Shown here: positions 42,310 to 49,893 of the stretch, piece by piece
Layout: every line of letters starts with the position of its first letter
How positions within the stretch are numbered: position 1 is the first letter of the stretch
Assembly (NCBI GenBank): GCA_964607915.1
Contig: CAZSMU010000002.1
Span: 1 to 61,020 of the forward strand
DNA from: JADJPL01 sp964607915
Lineage (GTDB): Bacteria > Bacteroidota > Bacteroidia > Chitinophagales > Saprospiraceae
Direction of reading: 5' to 3'
DNA: 61,020 bases
Program-made: the position numbers and the translations under genes
Notes under the pieces: model-generated
What the model was told of the DNA's origin: nothing
Seen by the model: only the letters and a program-made list of their open reading frames with translations
Database searches by the model: none

Positions 42310-44445
42310 TCAACGCCCGCTCAGGATTTGTATCATACGGGCAATTTTCGCATCCAGGCGCTGAAACGCATCGAGGTGGCGTTGCTCCAACTCCGGAAGT
42401 TGCCGGGTAGAGCCCAGCGAGGCTTCAAACAGAAAGCCCGGCAACATCCAGGACGCGTACCCGCTGTACGGGTCTGAAGATGCGTACAGGGAGCGGTACC
42501 AGGCTCCGTAAGCCATTCCTTTATCGTCAATGAAGGAGCGTTCGAGCGAAATCAGGGTCTGGTTGAGCGTGGCCAGCTGGGTTTTGCTCAGTTTTCCGGA
42601 CTCTAGCTTCTGGCTGAGCAGGGCCGTCCATTGGGCGGCACGCTGGAGCAGCGCGTCCGCTTTCCCGGCAAGTTGCTGTGTGCTGAATGCCGGGGCATAG
42701 GTCTTGATCGCTTTCTCCGCCGTTTGCAGATGCATTTTCAGGTCTTTTCCATAGCGGGCCACATCGAAAGGGAGGGCATCTGCATTGGCCATGCGCAGGG
42801 CCATGATGCCCATCACGCAGGCCACGGTGGGGCCGGCTACGAAATCAGGCTCCCCCACCGTTTCGTACCAGTGGAAATTGTCGTAGGCGGAGTGGTACAT
42901 CGTAGGCCCCCCCATCCCAGCACTCAGGGAAGGTATGCCGACGTGTGCGTAAAAGGGCAGGTGGTCAGAGCCTCCGCCCAGGTTTCCGATGCCAGGTCCT
43001 TCCGCTTTGTTGGCAGAACGCTCGTTCCAGTGGTCATATACCGATTTGTCGGATTTTGGGTAGGGTACTACACGGGTAGCTTCTACCAGCAAGGACTTCA
43101 GAGAAGGCGAAGCAGAGCCCCCGAACGAGAGGCCCGAGCAGGCCCCGTCGGCGTTGAAGTACGCCACGCCTTTCTGGTCGAGCTCTGCCCTGTACTGCTC
43201 CACCCATTCCGTAGAGCCCAGGATACCGTGTTCCTCCGCATCCCAGTGTGCGATTTTGATCGTGCGCCGGGGGCGGTACCCCTGCCGCGCCAGTTCACCC
43301 AGCGCGTCGGCGAGCGTGAGGAGCATAGCCGTACCGCTATTGGGGTCTGTGGCACCAAACTCCCACGCGTCGTAGTGGCTGCCGACGATGATCCACTCGT
43401 CCGGGAACTCACTGCCCACGAGGGTTCCGATTACGTTCTCCACCCGGACCATACCCTTGGGTTGCTCTACTTTCAAGCGGACGGTCAGCTTGGGGCCGCC
43501 TTCGAGGCGGTACGTGAACGGCAGCCCCCCTTGCCAGGACTCGGGCACAGCAGCGCCGCTCATCCGGCCCAAGATTTCCTGGGCAGCCCCGTATCCAATA
43601 GGAGTGACCGGGATGCGGTGCAGGCCTTTTACCTCCTCTGGGCTCAAGCGGTTTACTTTTTTCGCGCCATCCACCGGGAGAGCGGGTTCAAAAGGCGTCA
43701 ACGGATCGCCTGTATAGTCGAGCGTAAGCAGGGAACCACGCTGTATAGTGCTCTCGTTGAACATTTTACCTTCTGGGTACACCAACCCGCGCATATAGCC
43801 GGAGTCCTCCGGATCGGTGTAGATGATCAGCCCTACTGCTCCTGCCGCCTCGGCAAATTTGGCTTTATAGCCCCGGAAGTTCCCCCCGTAGCGCGCAATG
43901 ACGATTTTGCCTTTGACCGAAACGCCCAATTTAGCCAACTCCTCGAAATCTTCTTTCGTTCCGTAATTGGCATATACGATCTCTGCCGTGTGGTCGCCGC
44001 TGCCCGAATACGAGTTCCAACCGTGCTTTGCGTTCGGATCGGCCGAGAAAGGATCGCCTTCTATGATGTATTCCTTGATATTGAGCGGCTTGCGGATAGG
44101 CGTAACCAATTCCAACTCTATCTCGCCTTCGTTCAGCGGCATATACAAATCGTAGGGAGGCCGCTCTACGCTGAAACCCGCTTTGCGCATAGCCTGTTCC
44201 ATATAATCGGCAACCCGTTTGTTCGCCGGCGATCCGGCCAGGTGGGGCTCGCGCGTCAACTCCCGCAAATGTGCCTTGAAGGCAGCCGATTCCGGGAGTT
44301 TCAAGAACATAGCTTCAATCTGCTGCTCCTCCACGCTGCGCGCCGTGCTGAATCCCGCCAGCGACTGCCCCTGAGCGGCATGCACCAGCAGATACAAGCC
44401 CAGCATAAGCGTAGTGGTCTTCTTAATACTTGTCATAATGGTCAA
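42310..44445 (-). CDS. Secreted M28 metallopeptidase, glutamate carboxypeptidase II-like
   Basis: 711 residues with signal peptide (TTTLMLGLYLLVHAAQGQ); ATG 44436 is an alternative start. Domain order as in human GCPII: protease start, PA (apical) insert about 150-330, M28 core 335-540, transferrin-receptor-like dimerisation domain about 590-700. The two-zinc site is complete: His357 (GSHYDAW), Asp367 (ATDPNSG), Glu404 base and Glu405 (WDAEEHG), Asp433 (NADGA), His518 (MYHSAYD). It cleaves C-terminal residues, often Glu/Asp, from peptides outside the cytoplasm. Transcribed toward the dipeptide epimerase gene; a complete repeat copy lies just upstream. Confidence 0.92.
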   Translation of the reverse strand: MTIMTSIKKTTTLMLGLYLLVHAAQGQSLAGFSTARSVEEQQIEAMFLKLPESAAFKAHLRELTREPHLAGSPANKRVADYMEQAMRKAGFSVERPPYDLYMPLNEGEIELELVTPIRKPLNIKEYIIEGDPFSADPNAKHGWNSYSGSGDHTAEIVYANYGTKEDFEELAKLGVSVKGKIVIARYGGNFRGYKAKFAEAAGAVGLIIYTDPEDSGYMRGLVYPEGKMFNESTIQRGSLLTLDYTGDPLTPFEPALPVDGAKKVNRLSPEEVKGLHRIPVTPIGYGAAQEILGRMSGAAVPESWQGGLPFTYRLEGGPKLTVRLKVEQPKGMVRVENVIGTLVGSEFPDEWIIVGSHYDAWEFGATDPNSGTAMLLTLADALGELARQGYRPRRTIKIAHWDAEEHGILGSTEWVEQYRAELDQKGVAYFNADGACSGLSFGGSASPSLKSLLVEATRVVPYPKSDKSVYDHWNERSANKAEGPGIGNLGGGSDHLPFYAHVGIPSLSAGMGGPTMYHSAYDNFHWYETVGEPDFVAGPTVACVMGIMALRMANADALPFDVARYGKDLKMHLQTAEKAIKTYAPAFSTQQLAGKADALLQRAAQWTALLSQKLESGKLSKTQLATLNQTLISLERSFIDDKGMAYGAWYRSLYASSDPYSGYASWMLPGFLFEASLGSTRQLPELEQRHLDAFQRLDAKIARMIQILSGR

Positions 44446-44467
44446 AATTTAGGTGTATAAATCGATA

Positions 44468-44549
44468 AACTGGTTGCGAGGGGAATCCGCGAGAAGGGAA
44501 AAAAGGGTCGTTTTTTTTTGACCCCGCGCTGACCCCGCGCAACCAGTCT
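44468..44549. repeat. Intergenic palindromic element, copy M (complete, inverted orientation)
   Basis: Left tip ACTGGTTGCGAGGGG, centre GGGAAAAAAGGGTCGTTTTT, right tip CCCCGCGCAACCAGT. The tip variant CTGG (for CTTG) is present in both arms. It lies in the divergent region upstream of the M28 gene. Confidence 0.87.
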
Positions 44550-44627
44550 GAGGTTGTAAAGGTATGACACAAGGCTCGCGCATTCCGATTTTAACATTAG
44601 AAATTAGGCAAAAAAGGATAGAGCGAT

Positions 44628-44635
44628 TATATTTG
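44628..44635 (+). promoter_or_regulatory. -7 box upstream of the M23 peptidase gene
   Basis: TATATTTG, a perfect TAnnTTTG, about 95 nt before the GTG start. The -33 region is weak (TTAG). AT-rich sequence follows. Confidence 0.4.
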
Positions 44636-44729
44636 CACAAGGTCATGTTTTAATAGTAAAATAAAGTTCTGTTTTTGGGAGGCAAAATAATACATTATAT
44701 GTTTAAAACAGAACTTAAAAAAACAAATC

Positions 44730-46067
44730 GTGTATAAACCAGTCTCTTTCACCCGATATATCAGCAGCCTGCCCACTCGGCTCCGCGCGCTGCTGATAGG
44801 GCTTGCTGCCGTTGGATCATTGTCTTTACTGCTCACGCCCCACATTTCTCCAAAATTAAAAAAGCTCTTGCGAGAAAGCCAGGATTATGAGGCCCTACTC
44901 GGCTCTTTGCCGGTCGTGGTGCCTACGATTAAATACGGCTTCGCCCTGGATACCTTCCAAACGCTGGAAGCAAAAGTCCAGCCGGGGCAAGTGCTGGGCA
45001 CTTTGTTCGCTGGATACGGCATCTCCCCGGTAGCCGTACAGCAATTGTTTGAGCGGGCCTCCGCGGTCTTTAAGCCCAGGGATTTTCAGGTGGGCAAGCC
45101 CTATATGCTCCTGTCCAAAGATCTAAAAAAAGGGCTCGATCATTTGGTCTATGAGCCCTCGCTCTACGAATACTATGTCTTCCACCTTCGCGATTCGCAG
45201 TATATCGAGCATGTAAAACGGCCTGTCATCACCCGGTCACATGTGGTGCAAGGCGAGATACAGTCTACGCTCTGGGAGGCGATGTCGTCCAACGGGGCAA
45301 GTCCGTCGCTCATCGCAAAACTGGAAGATGCCCTGCAGTGGTCTATTGACTTTCACCATTTGCAACAAGGGGATCAATTCCGTGCGCTCTACGACCAACA
45401 CTTTGTCGAGGGGCAGAAAGTAGATCCCGGGCGAGTACACGCCGCCGAATACAAGACTGGTGATAAAACGCACTATGCCGTCTATTACGACCACGGCGAC
45501 AAATCCGGCTATTACGACCTGGAGGGCAGGCCAATGAACAAAGGCTTCCTCAAAGCCCCGCTCAAGTTCTCCCGGATCTCCTCCCATTTCAACATGAGCC
45601 GCATGCACCCTATCCTGAAGCGGGTGCGCCCGCATTTCGGCACGGACTACGCCGCGCCCTACGGAACCCCTATCCTCGCCGTCGGCGACGGTGAGGTCAT
45701 TGAGGCAGGCTATAAAGGCGGGAACGGCAACTACGTCAAAATACGGCACAACAAAAAATTCACTACCCAGTACCTGCACATGCAGGGGTTTGCCCGCGGT
45801 GTTCGCCGGGGCGTTCGGGTACAGCAAGGCCAGGTCATCGGATATGTGGGCTCTACCGGGTTAGCTACCGGGCCGCACGTATGTTTCCGATTCTGGATGA
45901 ACGACAAGCAAGTCAACCACCTAAGGTTGAGCTTCCCTCCGCCCGCCCCGCTGCCCAAGGCAGAGTTGCCCGCGTTCTATGCGCACCGCGATTCTGTACT
46001 GGCCCAGCTCAAGACGGTCGCAGTCGCCTCCGGGCATGTGGGCAGCAAAGGCACCACAAGCCCCTGA
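44730..46067 (+). CDS. M23-family peptidoglycan DD-metallopeptidase with Cys in place of a zinc His
   Basis: 445 residues from GTG 44730. One membrane anchor (LRALLIGLAAVGSLSLLL, about 18-35), a helical/OapA-like region (about 60-260) and a C-terminal LytM domain: HxxxD at His302/Asp306 (PHFGTDYAAPYGTPI), His350 (QYLHMQGF), and the usual HxH replaced by His383-Val-Cys385 (GPHVCFRFW). The missing His is normally the third zinc ligand; Cys could still bind zinc. I recall this variant in other Bacteroidota M23 proteins. It probably cuts peptide crosslinks during growth or division. Confidence 0.88.
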   Translation: MYKPVSFTRYISSLPTRLRALLIGLAAVGSLSLLLTPHISPKLKKLLRESQDYEALLGSLPVVVPTIKYGFALDTFQTLEAKVQPGQVLGTLFAGYGISPVAVQQLFERASAVFKPRDFQVGKPYMLLSKDLKKGLDHLVYEPSLYEYYVFHLRDSQYIEHVKRPVITRSHVVQGEIQSTLWEAMSSNGASPSLIAKLEDALQWSIDFHHLQQGDQFRALYDQHFVEGQKVDPGRVHAAEYKTGDKTHYAVYYDHGDKSGYYDLEGRPMNKGFLKAPLKFSRISSHFNMSRMHPILKRVRPHFGTDYAAPYGTPILAVGDGEVIEAGYKGGNGNYVKIRHNKKFTTQYLHMQGFARGVRRGVRVQQGQVIGYVGSTGLATGPHVCFRFWMNDKQVNHLRLSFPPPAPLPKAELPAFYAHRDSVLAQLKTVAVASGHVGSKGTTSP

Positions 46068-46136
46068 TGCTGCACCAGCAGACGGATCATTACAAGAAGA
46101 TACTTTCTCCCTGCTGAACGCTTGCGGCCCGGCGGC

Positions 46137-46694
46137 TCAGTTCCAACTAATTTCTTCGGATATGTGGGCGATGACTTCGTAGGCATTGCCTTTGTTGCTC
46201 ATAGCTTGCTGCCACAAGCGCTCGGGTGCCGTTTTGAACAGGTAGTTCGAGTCCATCTCGGCATGGATCCAGGAGCCCTGGGCACATTCTTCTTCGAGTT
46301 GCCCTTCTCCCCAACCCGAGTACCCCAGGAAGAAGCGGATGCTCCCCGGGTGGACCAACTGCTGTGAAACCAGAAATTTTAACTGCTGGAAATCGCCTCC
46401 CCAATACACTCCTTCGGCTACTTTTACGCTCTCGTCCAGCAAATCGCGGATGGTATGGAGATAGTGCAGGGTATCCGTTTGTACCGGCCCTCCCCACATC
46501 ACCCCAGCCGAAAATTCGGGGAAATCCTCTACCAATTCGTCAATTTGCACCGCCAGCGGGCGGTTCATGACAAAACCGACGCTTCCCCCTTTTCCGTGCT
46601 CACACAACAAGACCGCTGTGCGCTTGAAGTTTGGATCCAGCATATAGGGCTCCGCCAGAAGGATACCTCCTGCCGAAATAGTGTGGTTCTTCAT
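46137..46694 (-). CDS. YqgE/AlgH family protein (UPF0301)
   Basis: 185 residues from ATG 46694; the longer open frame overlaps fabD and is not credible. The family pattern is complete: ISAGGILLAEPYMLDPNFKR, VLLCEHGKGGSVGFVMNRPL, GVMWGGPVQTDTLHYLH, VYWGGDFQQLKFLV, RFFLGYSGWGEGQLEEE and a final YEVIAHISEEISWN. Cytoplasmic; biochemical role unknown (AlgH affects alginate regulation in Pseudomonas). It lies 89 nt downstream of fabD on the same strand. Confidence 0.92.
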   Translation of the reverse strand: MKNHTISAGGILLAEPYMLDPNFKRTAVLLCEHGKGGSVGFVMNRPLAVQIDELVEDFPEFSAGVMWGGPVQTDTLHYLHTIRDLLDESVKVAEGVYWGGDFQQLKFLVSQQLVHPGSIRFFLGYSGWGEGQLEEECAQGSWIHAEMDSNYLFKTAPERLWQQAMSNKGNAYEVIAHISEEISWN

Positions 46695-46783
46695 ACGCGT
46701 TGGTGTAGATAGCGCTGACCGATTTTGCGCACCCCCTGTTTGAATATCATTATCGTTCCGTTTTCTTAAAAAATCCGTTCCGG

Positions 46784-47671
46784 TCAAGCATCCATAGCAC
46801 TTGTCGGGAAGCGTCGGTCTATTTTTTTGAACAAGCCCTGCAGTACTTTTCCCGTACCGCCGACCTCTATGACTTCGGTGACTCCATCGGCTATCATGTT
46901 CCGCATCGTCTGCGTCCACCGAACGGGGGCCGTCAACTGGGCGATGAGATTGGCCTTGATGGCCTCCGGGTCTGTCTCCGGCCGGGCATGGACATTTTGA
47001 TAAATCGGGCAGGCCGGCCGGTTCAGCGTGGTCTGCGCAATGGCCTCCGCGAGTTCGTCTTGTGCCGGCTGCATGAACGGGGAATGGAAGGCTCCTCCAA
47101 CGGCAAGGATTACAGCCTTCAGGGCTCCGGCTTCTTCTGCGCGTTTCACCGCCAGCTCCACCCCTTTGACAGAGCCCGATACGACGAGCTGTCCGGGGCA
47201 GTTGTAATTCGCGGGGGTTACGATTTCGTCTGTGATGTCCCGGCAGATAGCTTCCACCACCTCATCTTCCAGGCCCAAAATGGCGGCCATAGTGCTCGGG
47301 GCCAGTTCACATGCCTTTTGCATCGCAGATGCCCTTTTCGATACCAGGCGCAAACCATCTTCAAAAGACATAGCCCGGGCAGCTACCAACGCGGAGAACT
47401 CTCCGAGGGAATGGCCCGCCACGGCCTCCGGCCGGAAGGTATCGCCTGCCATCATCGCCTTGATGACGGAGTGCAGAAACAAGGCCGGCTGCGTTACTTT
47501 AGTCTGCTTCAGTGCTTCTGCTGTACCCTCGAACATGGTATCCGTGATTCGGAAGCCCAGCAACTCGTTGGCGCGCTCGAAATAGGTCCGGGCGAGCTCC
47601 GATTGCTCGTACATATCTTTACCCATCCCTTCAAACTGAGCGCCCTGACCGGGAAATACATACCCTTTCAT
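46784..47671 (-). CDS. fabD: Malonyl-CoA:ACP transacylase FabD
   Basis: 295 residues from ATG 47671 (an upstream TTG in frame is rejected because FabD starts MKGYVFPGQGAQFEGMG). The catalytic serine Ser88 is in GHSLGEFSALV. The substrate Arg is in LVSKRASAMQKA, and the catalytic His in GGAFHSPFM. It transfers malonyl from CoA to acyl carrier protein, starting each elongation round of fatty acid synthesis. It stands away from other fab genes. Confidence 0.95.
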   Translation of the reverse strand: MKGYVFPGQGAQFEGMGKDMYEQSELARTYFERANELLGFRITDTMFEGTAEALKQTKVTQPALFLHSVIKAMMAGDTFRPEAVAGHSLGEFSALVAARAMSFEDGLRLVSKRASAMQKACELAPSTMAAILGLEDEVVEAICRDITDEIVTPANYNCPGQLVVSGSVKGVELAVKRAEEAGALKAVILAVGGAFHSPFMQPAQDELAEAIAQTTLNRPACPIYQNVHARPETDPEAIKANLIAQLTAPVRWTQTMRNMIADGVTEVIEVGGTGKVLQGLFKKIDRRFPTSAMDA

Positions 47672-47692
47672 GTGATTTTGTTTTTTCTGCGG

Positions 47693-47700
47693 CAAAAATA
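47693..47700 (-). promoter_or_regulatory. -7 box upstream of fabD
   Basis: TATTTTTG on the minus strand, matching TAnnTTTG, 21 nt before ATG 47671. No clear -33 element. Confidence 0.35.
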
Positions 47701-47839
47701 CACATATTCCAGGGATTCCGCTTTCCAGCCCGGACAAGATTTCGTCGGCAATAATCGCCCATCTACTGCCCGAGAGGCTGCATTTTTCTGAAATTGCCCC
47801 CTGCCCCCTGATTCTTTTGTACCTTGAGGCTCATAATGA

Positions 47840-47919
47840 GGGTGTAATTCAAAAGGTCGCAGCAATGGCGTATTTCCCGAATATTTCCCAGACGAATAGC
47901 GACCTTTTGAATTACACCC
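47840..47919. repeat. 21-bp perfect inverted repeat upstream of the sensor kinase gene
   Basis: GGGTGTAATTCAAAAGGTCGC at 47840-47860 (21 nt, arms written once) is exactly inverted at 47899-47919, with 38 nt between. It ends 9 nt before the kinase ATG. Could be an operator, a leader hairpin or a MITE relic. Confidence 0.85.
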
Positions 47920-47928
47920 CACAATAGT

Positions 47929-48996
47929 ATGTTTATGGTGCAGAACAACCGCAAGCAAGTATCCCCTTTCCTGGAATTTGCCTTGTCCGCTTCCGGGGGC
48001 CTGCATATTCTGTTCTGGCTCATGGTGCTCATCATCCTGACCATTCTGGAGGGTACGCGCTATGGTTTCCTGTTTACGCTTGGCAATGAAATCATCAACA
48101 CGCTCTTCTACTGCATCATTGTCTATGTGAACCTGTTTTACCTGTTCCCCCATTTTTTCAATAAAAAACAATTTCTGTCCTATGCCGCCTTGCTCATTTT
48201 AGCCTCTTTGATACTCACCCCTTTGAAAATGCTCGTCTTCTATTTCAAGTTTGAAGGCAAGCCGGAGGCTCAGCAACTGCTGCTGGCAAACCAGTTTGGA
48301 TATTTTTTAACCCTGTTCATCGTCTCTTGCTTATCCACAGTGGGGAAAATCGTCACCGACTGGATCACCCATGTTCGGGAGCGCCAGGATCTTGAGACCC
48401 AAAATATGCAGTCTGAACTCAAGTTTCTCAAATCGCAGATCAACCCCCATTTTTTATTCAACACCCTCAACAGCCTATACGCACTGACGCTCAAAAAGTC
48501 CGACCTCGCACCGGAAATCGTGCTCAAACTTTCCGAGATGATGCGCTACATGCTCTACGAGTGCAACGAAAAGCGGGTACTGCTCTCCAAGGAAATCAAC
48601 TACTTGCAGCACTACATAGACCTGGAGCGCATCCGGCAGGGCAAACAGGCACAAATCACCTTCGAAGTGTCGGGCGATGTGCAGGACCTCAGTATCGCAC
48701 CGCTGTTGTTTATCCCATTTTTAGAGAACAGTTTTAAACACGGTATCCAAAGCACCCTCTCCCAGGGCGGATACGTGCGCATTGACATGCGTATCAAGGG
48801 CAAACAACTCCACTTTCACATCGAAAACAGCAAGCCCGGCAAATTGCCGACCCGCGACCCCAACCGCCCAAGCGGGGGAATCGGCTTGGTCAACGTACAC
48901 CGACGCCTGAACCTCCTCTACCCCAACCGCTACGACCTCAAAATTGACGACACCCCGCATAGCTACGCGGTTGAACTGATTCTTGAACTCGACTAA
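47929..48996 (+). CDS. LytS/YehU-type sensor histidine kinase
   Basis: 355 residues. Four membrane helices (about 22-150) form the sensor, without a recognisable ligand domain. The kinase part has the His_kinase (PF06580-type) motif LKSQINPHFLFNTLNSLYAL with the phospho-accepting His, then a GHKL ATPase with LLFIPFLENSFKHGI (N box) and GGIGLVNVHRRLNLLY (G box). It phosphorylates the LytTR regulator encoded 22 nt downstream. Signal unknown. The inverted repeat at 47840-47919 lies in its leader. Confidence 0.92.
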   Translation: MFMVQNNRKQVSPFLEFALSASGGLHILFWLMVLIILTILEGTRYGFLFTLGNEIINTLFYCIIVYVNLFYLFPHFFNKKQFLSYAALLILASLILTPLKMLVFYFKFEGKPEAQQLLLANQFGYFLTLFIVSCLSTVGKIVTDWITHVRERQDLETQNMQSELKFLKSQINPHFLFNTLNSLYALTLKKSDLAPEIVLKLSEMMRYMLYECNEKRVLLSKEINYLQHYIDLERIRQGKQAQITFEVSGDVQDLSIAPLLFIPFLENSFKHGIQSTLSQGGYVRIDMRIKGKQLHFHIENSKPGKLPTRDPNRPSGGIGLVNVHRRLNLLYPNRYDLKIDDTPHSYAVELILELD

Positions 48997-49018
48997 ATAT
49001 TCATTAAATTCCCTCTTT

Positions 49019-49765
49019 ATGATCAACGTAATTATTGTGGATGACGAACCGCTCGCCCAGGATGTCCTGGAAACGTATATAGAGAAAATACCCGAGTTGC
49101 ACTTGTCTGGAAAATGCAGCAATGCCCTGGAGGCCAATGAATTGTTGAAAAAAGAAACCATTGACCTGATGTTTCTCGATATCCAGATGCCGCAGCTCAC
49201 CGGGATTGATTTCCTCAAAACGCTGAGCAAGCCCCCTCTGGTGGTCTTCACCACTGCGTATCCAAATTATGCTGTGGAAGGCTTCGAACTCAATGCCCTC
49301 GACTATCTGCTCAAACCCATTTCCCTGGAACGCTTCATGAAAGCGGTGAACAAAGCAGCCGAACAGCTGGAGCGACAGCGCAAAAACCAACCCACCCCGC
49401 CTTCCCCCACCGCAGAAGAAGGAACACCGGAAGCCATTGACTTTCTGTTTGTCAAAGCAGATAAAAAACTCGTAAAAGTCAACTTTCACGAAATCATCTA
49501 TATCGAAGGGCTTAAGGACTATGTCATCATCCGAATGGACAACCAGCGCGTGATTACCCTACAAACGATGAAGAGCCTGGAGGATAAGTTGCCCGCCCAC
49601 AAGTTTATGCGCATCCACCGCTCTTATATCGTCAACGTGGACAAAATAAACGCCATCATCGGAAATATGGTGGAAGTACTCGAGAAAGGTCAGCCCAAAC
49701 ACCTCCCCATCGGGAAAAACTACCGCGACGAACTGCTCGATATCGTCAATAAAAACAGACTGTAG
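49019..49765 (+). CDS. LytTR-family response regulator
   Basis: 248 residues from ATG 49019; a start at 48983 would overlap the kinase. The receiver domain (1-120) has acidic pair DDEP, phospho-acceptor Asp in LMFLDIQMPQLTG and the conserved Lys in LDYLLKPIS. A Pro/Gln-rich linker leads to the LytTR DNA-binding domain (about 148-245): FLFVKADKKLVKVNFHEI, YIEGLKDYVIIR, HKFMRIHRSYIVNVDKI. It works with the upstream kinase. Followed by the bidirectional hairpin at 49794. Confidence 0.95.
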   Translation: MINVIIVDDEPLAQDVLETYIEKIPELHLSGKCSNALEANELLKKETIDLMFLDIQMPQLTGIDFLKTLSKPPLVVFTTAYPNYAVEGFELNALDYLLKPISLERFMKAVNKAAEQLERQRKNQPTPPSPTAEEGTPEAIDFLFVKADKKLVKVNFHEIIYIEGLKDYVIIRMDNQRVITLQTMKSLEDKLPAHKFMRIHRSYIVNVDKINAIIGNMVEVLEKGQPKHLPIGKNYRDELLDIVNKNRL

Positions 49766-49793
49766 CGCAAAACGCTTGCCATTGCTCCCCGTT

Positions 49794-49862
49794 TTTTGAA
49801 CGCGCATAAAAAAAGTCAATTTTCGCAGAGCGAAAATTGACTTTTTTTATGCGCGTTCAAAA
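49794..49862. terminator. Bidirectional terminator with 32-bp perfect arms
   Basis: Arms 49794-49825 and 49831-49862, loop CAGAG. The inner stem GTCAATTTTCG/CGAAAATTGAC is flanked by A and T runs in both directions. An outer extension AACGCGCAT/ATGCGCGTT makes it unusually long. It lies between two convergent genes. Confidence 0.85.
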
Positions 49863-49893
49863 GGACTATTGTTCTGCCGAAGGCTTTTCCTTC

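Noticed and set aside
42631..44460. Long plus-strand open frame (609 codons) opposite the M28 peptidase
   Set aside because: Antisense shadow of a complete, motif-verified gene in GC-rich DNA; its translation has no recognisable domain.
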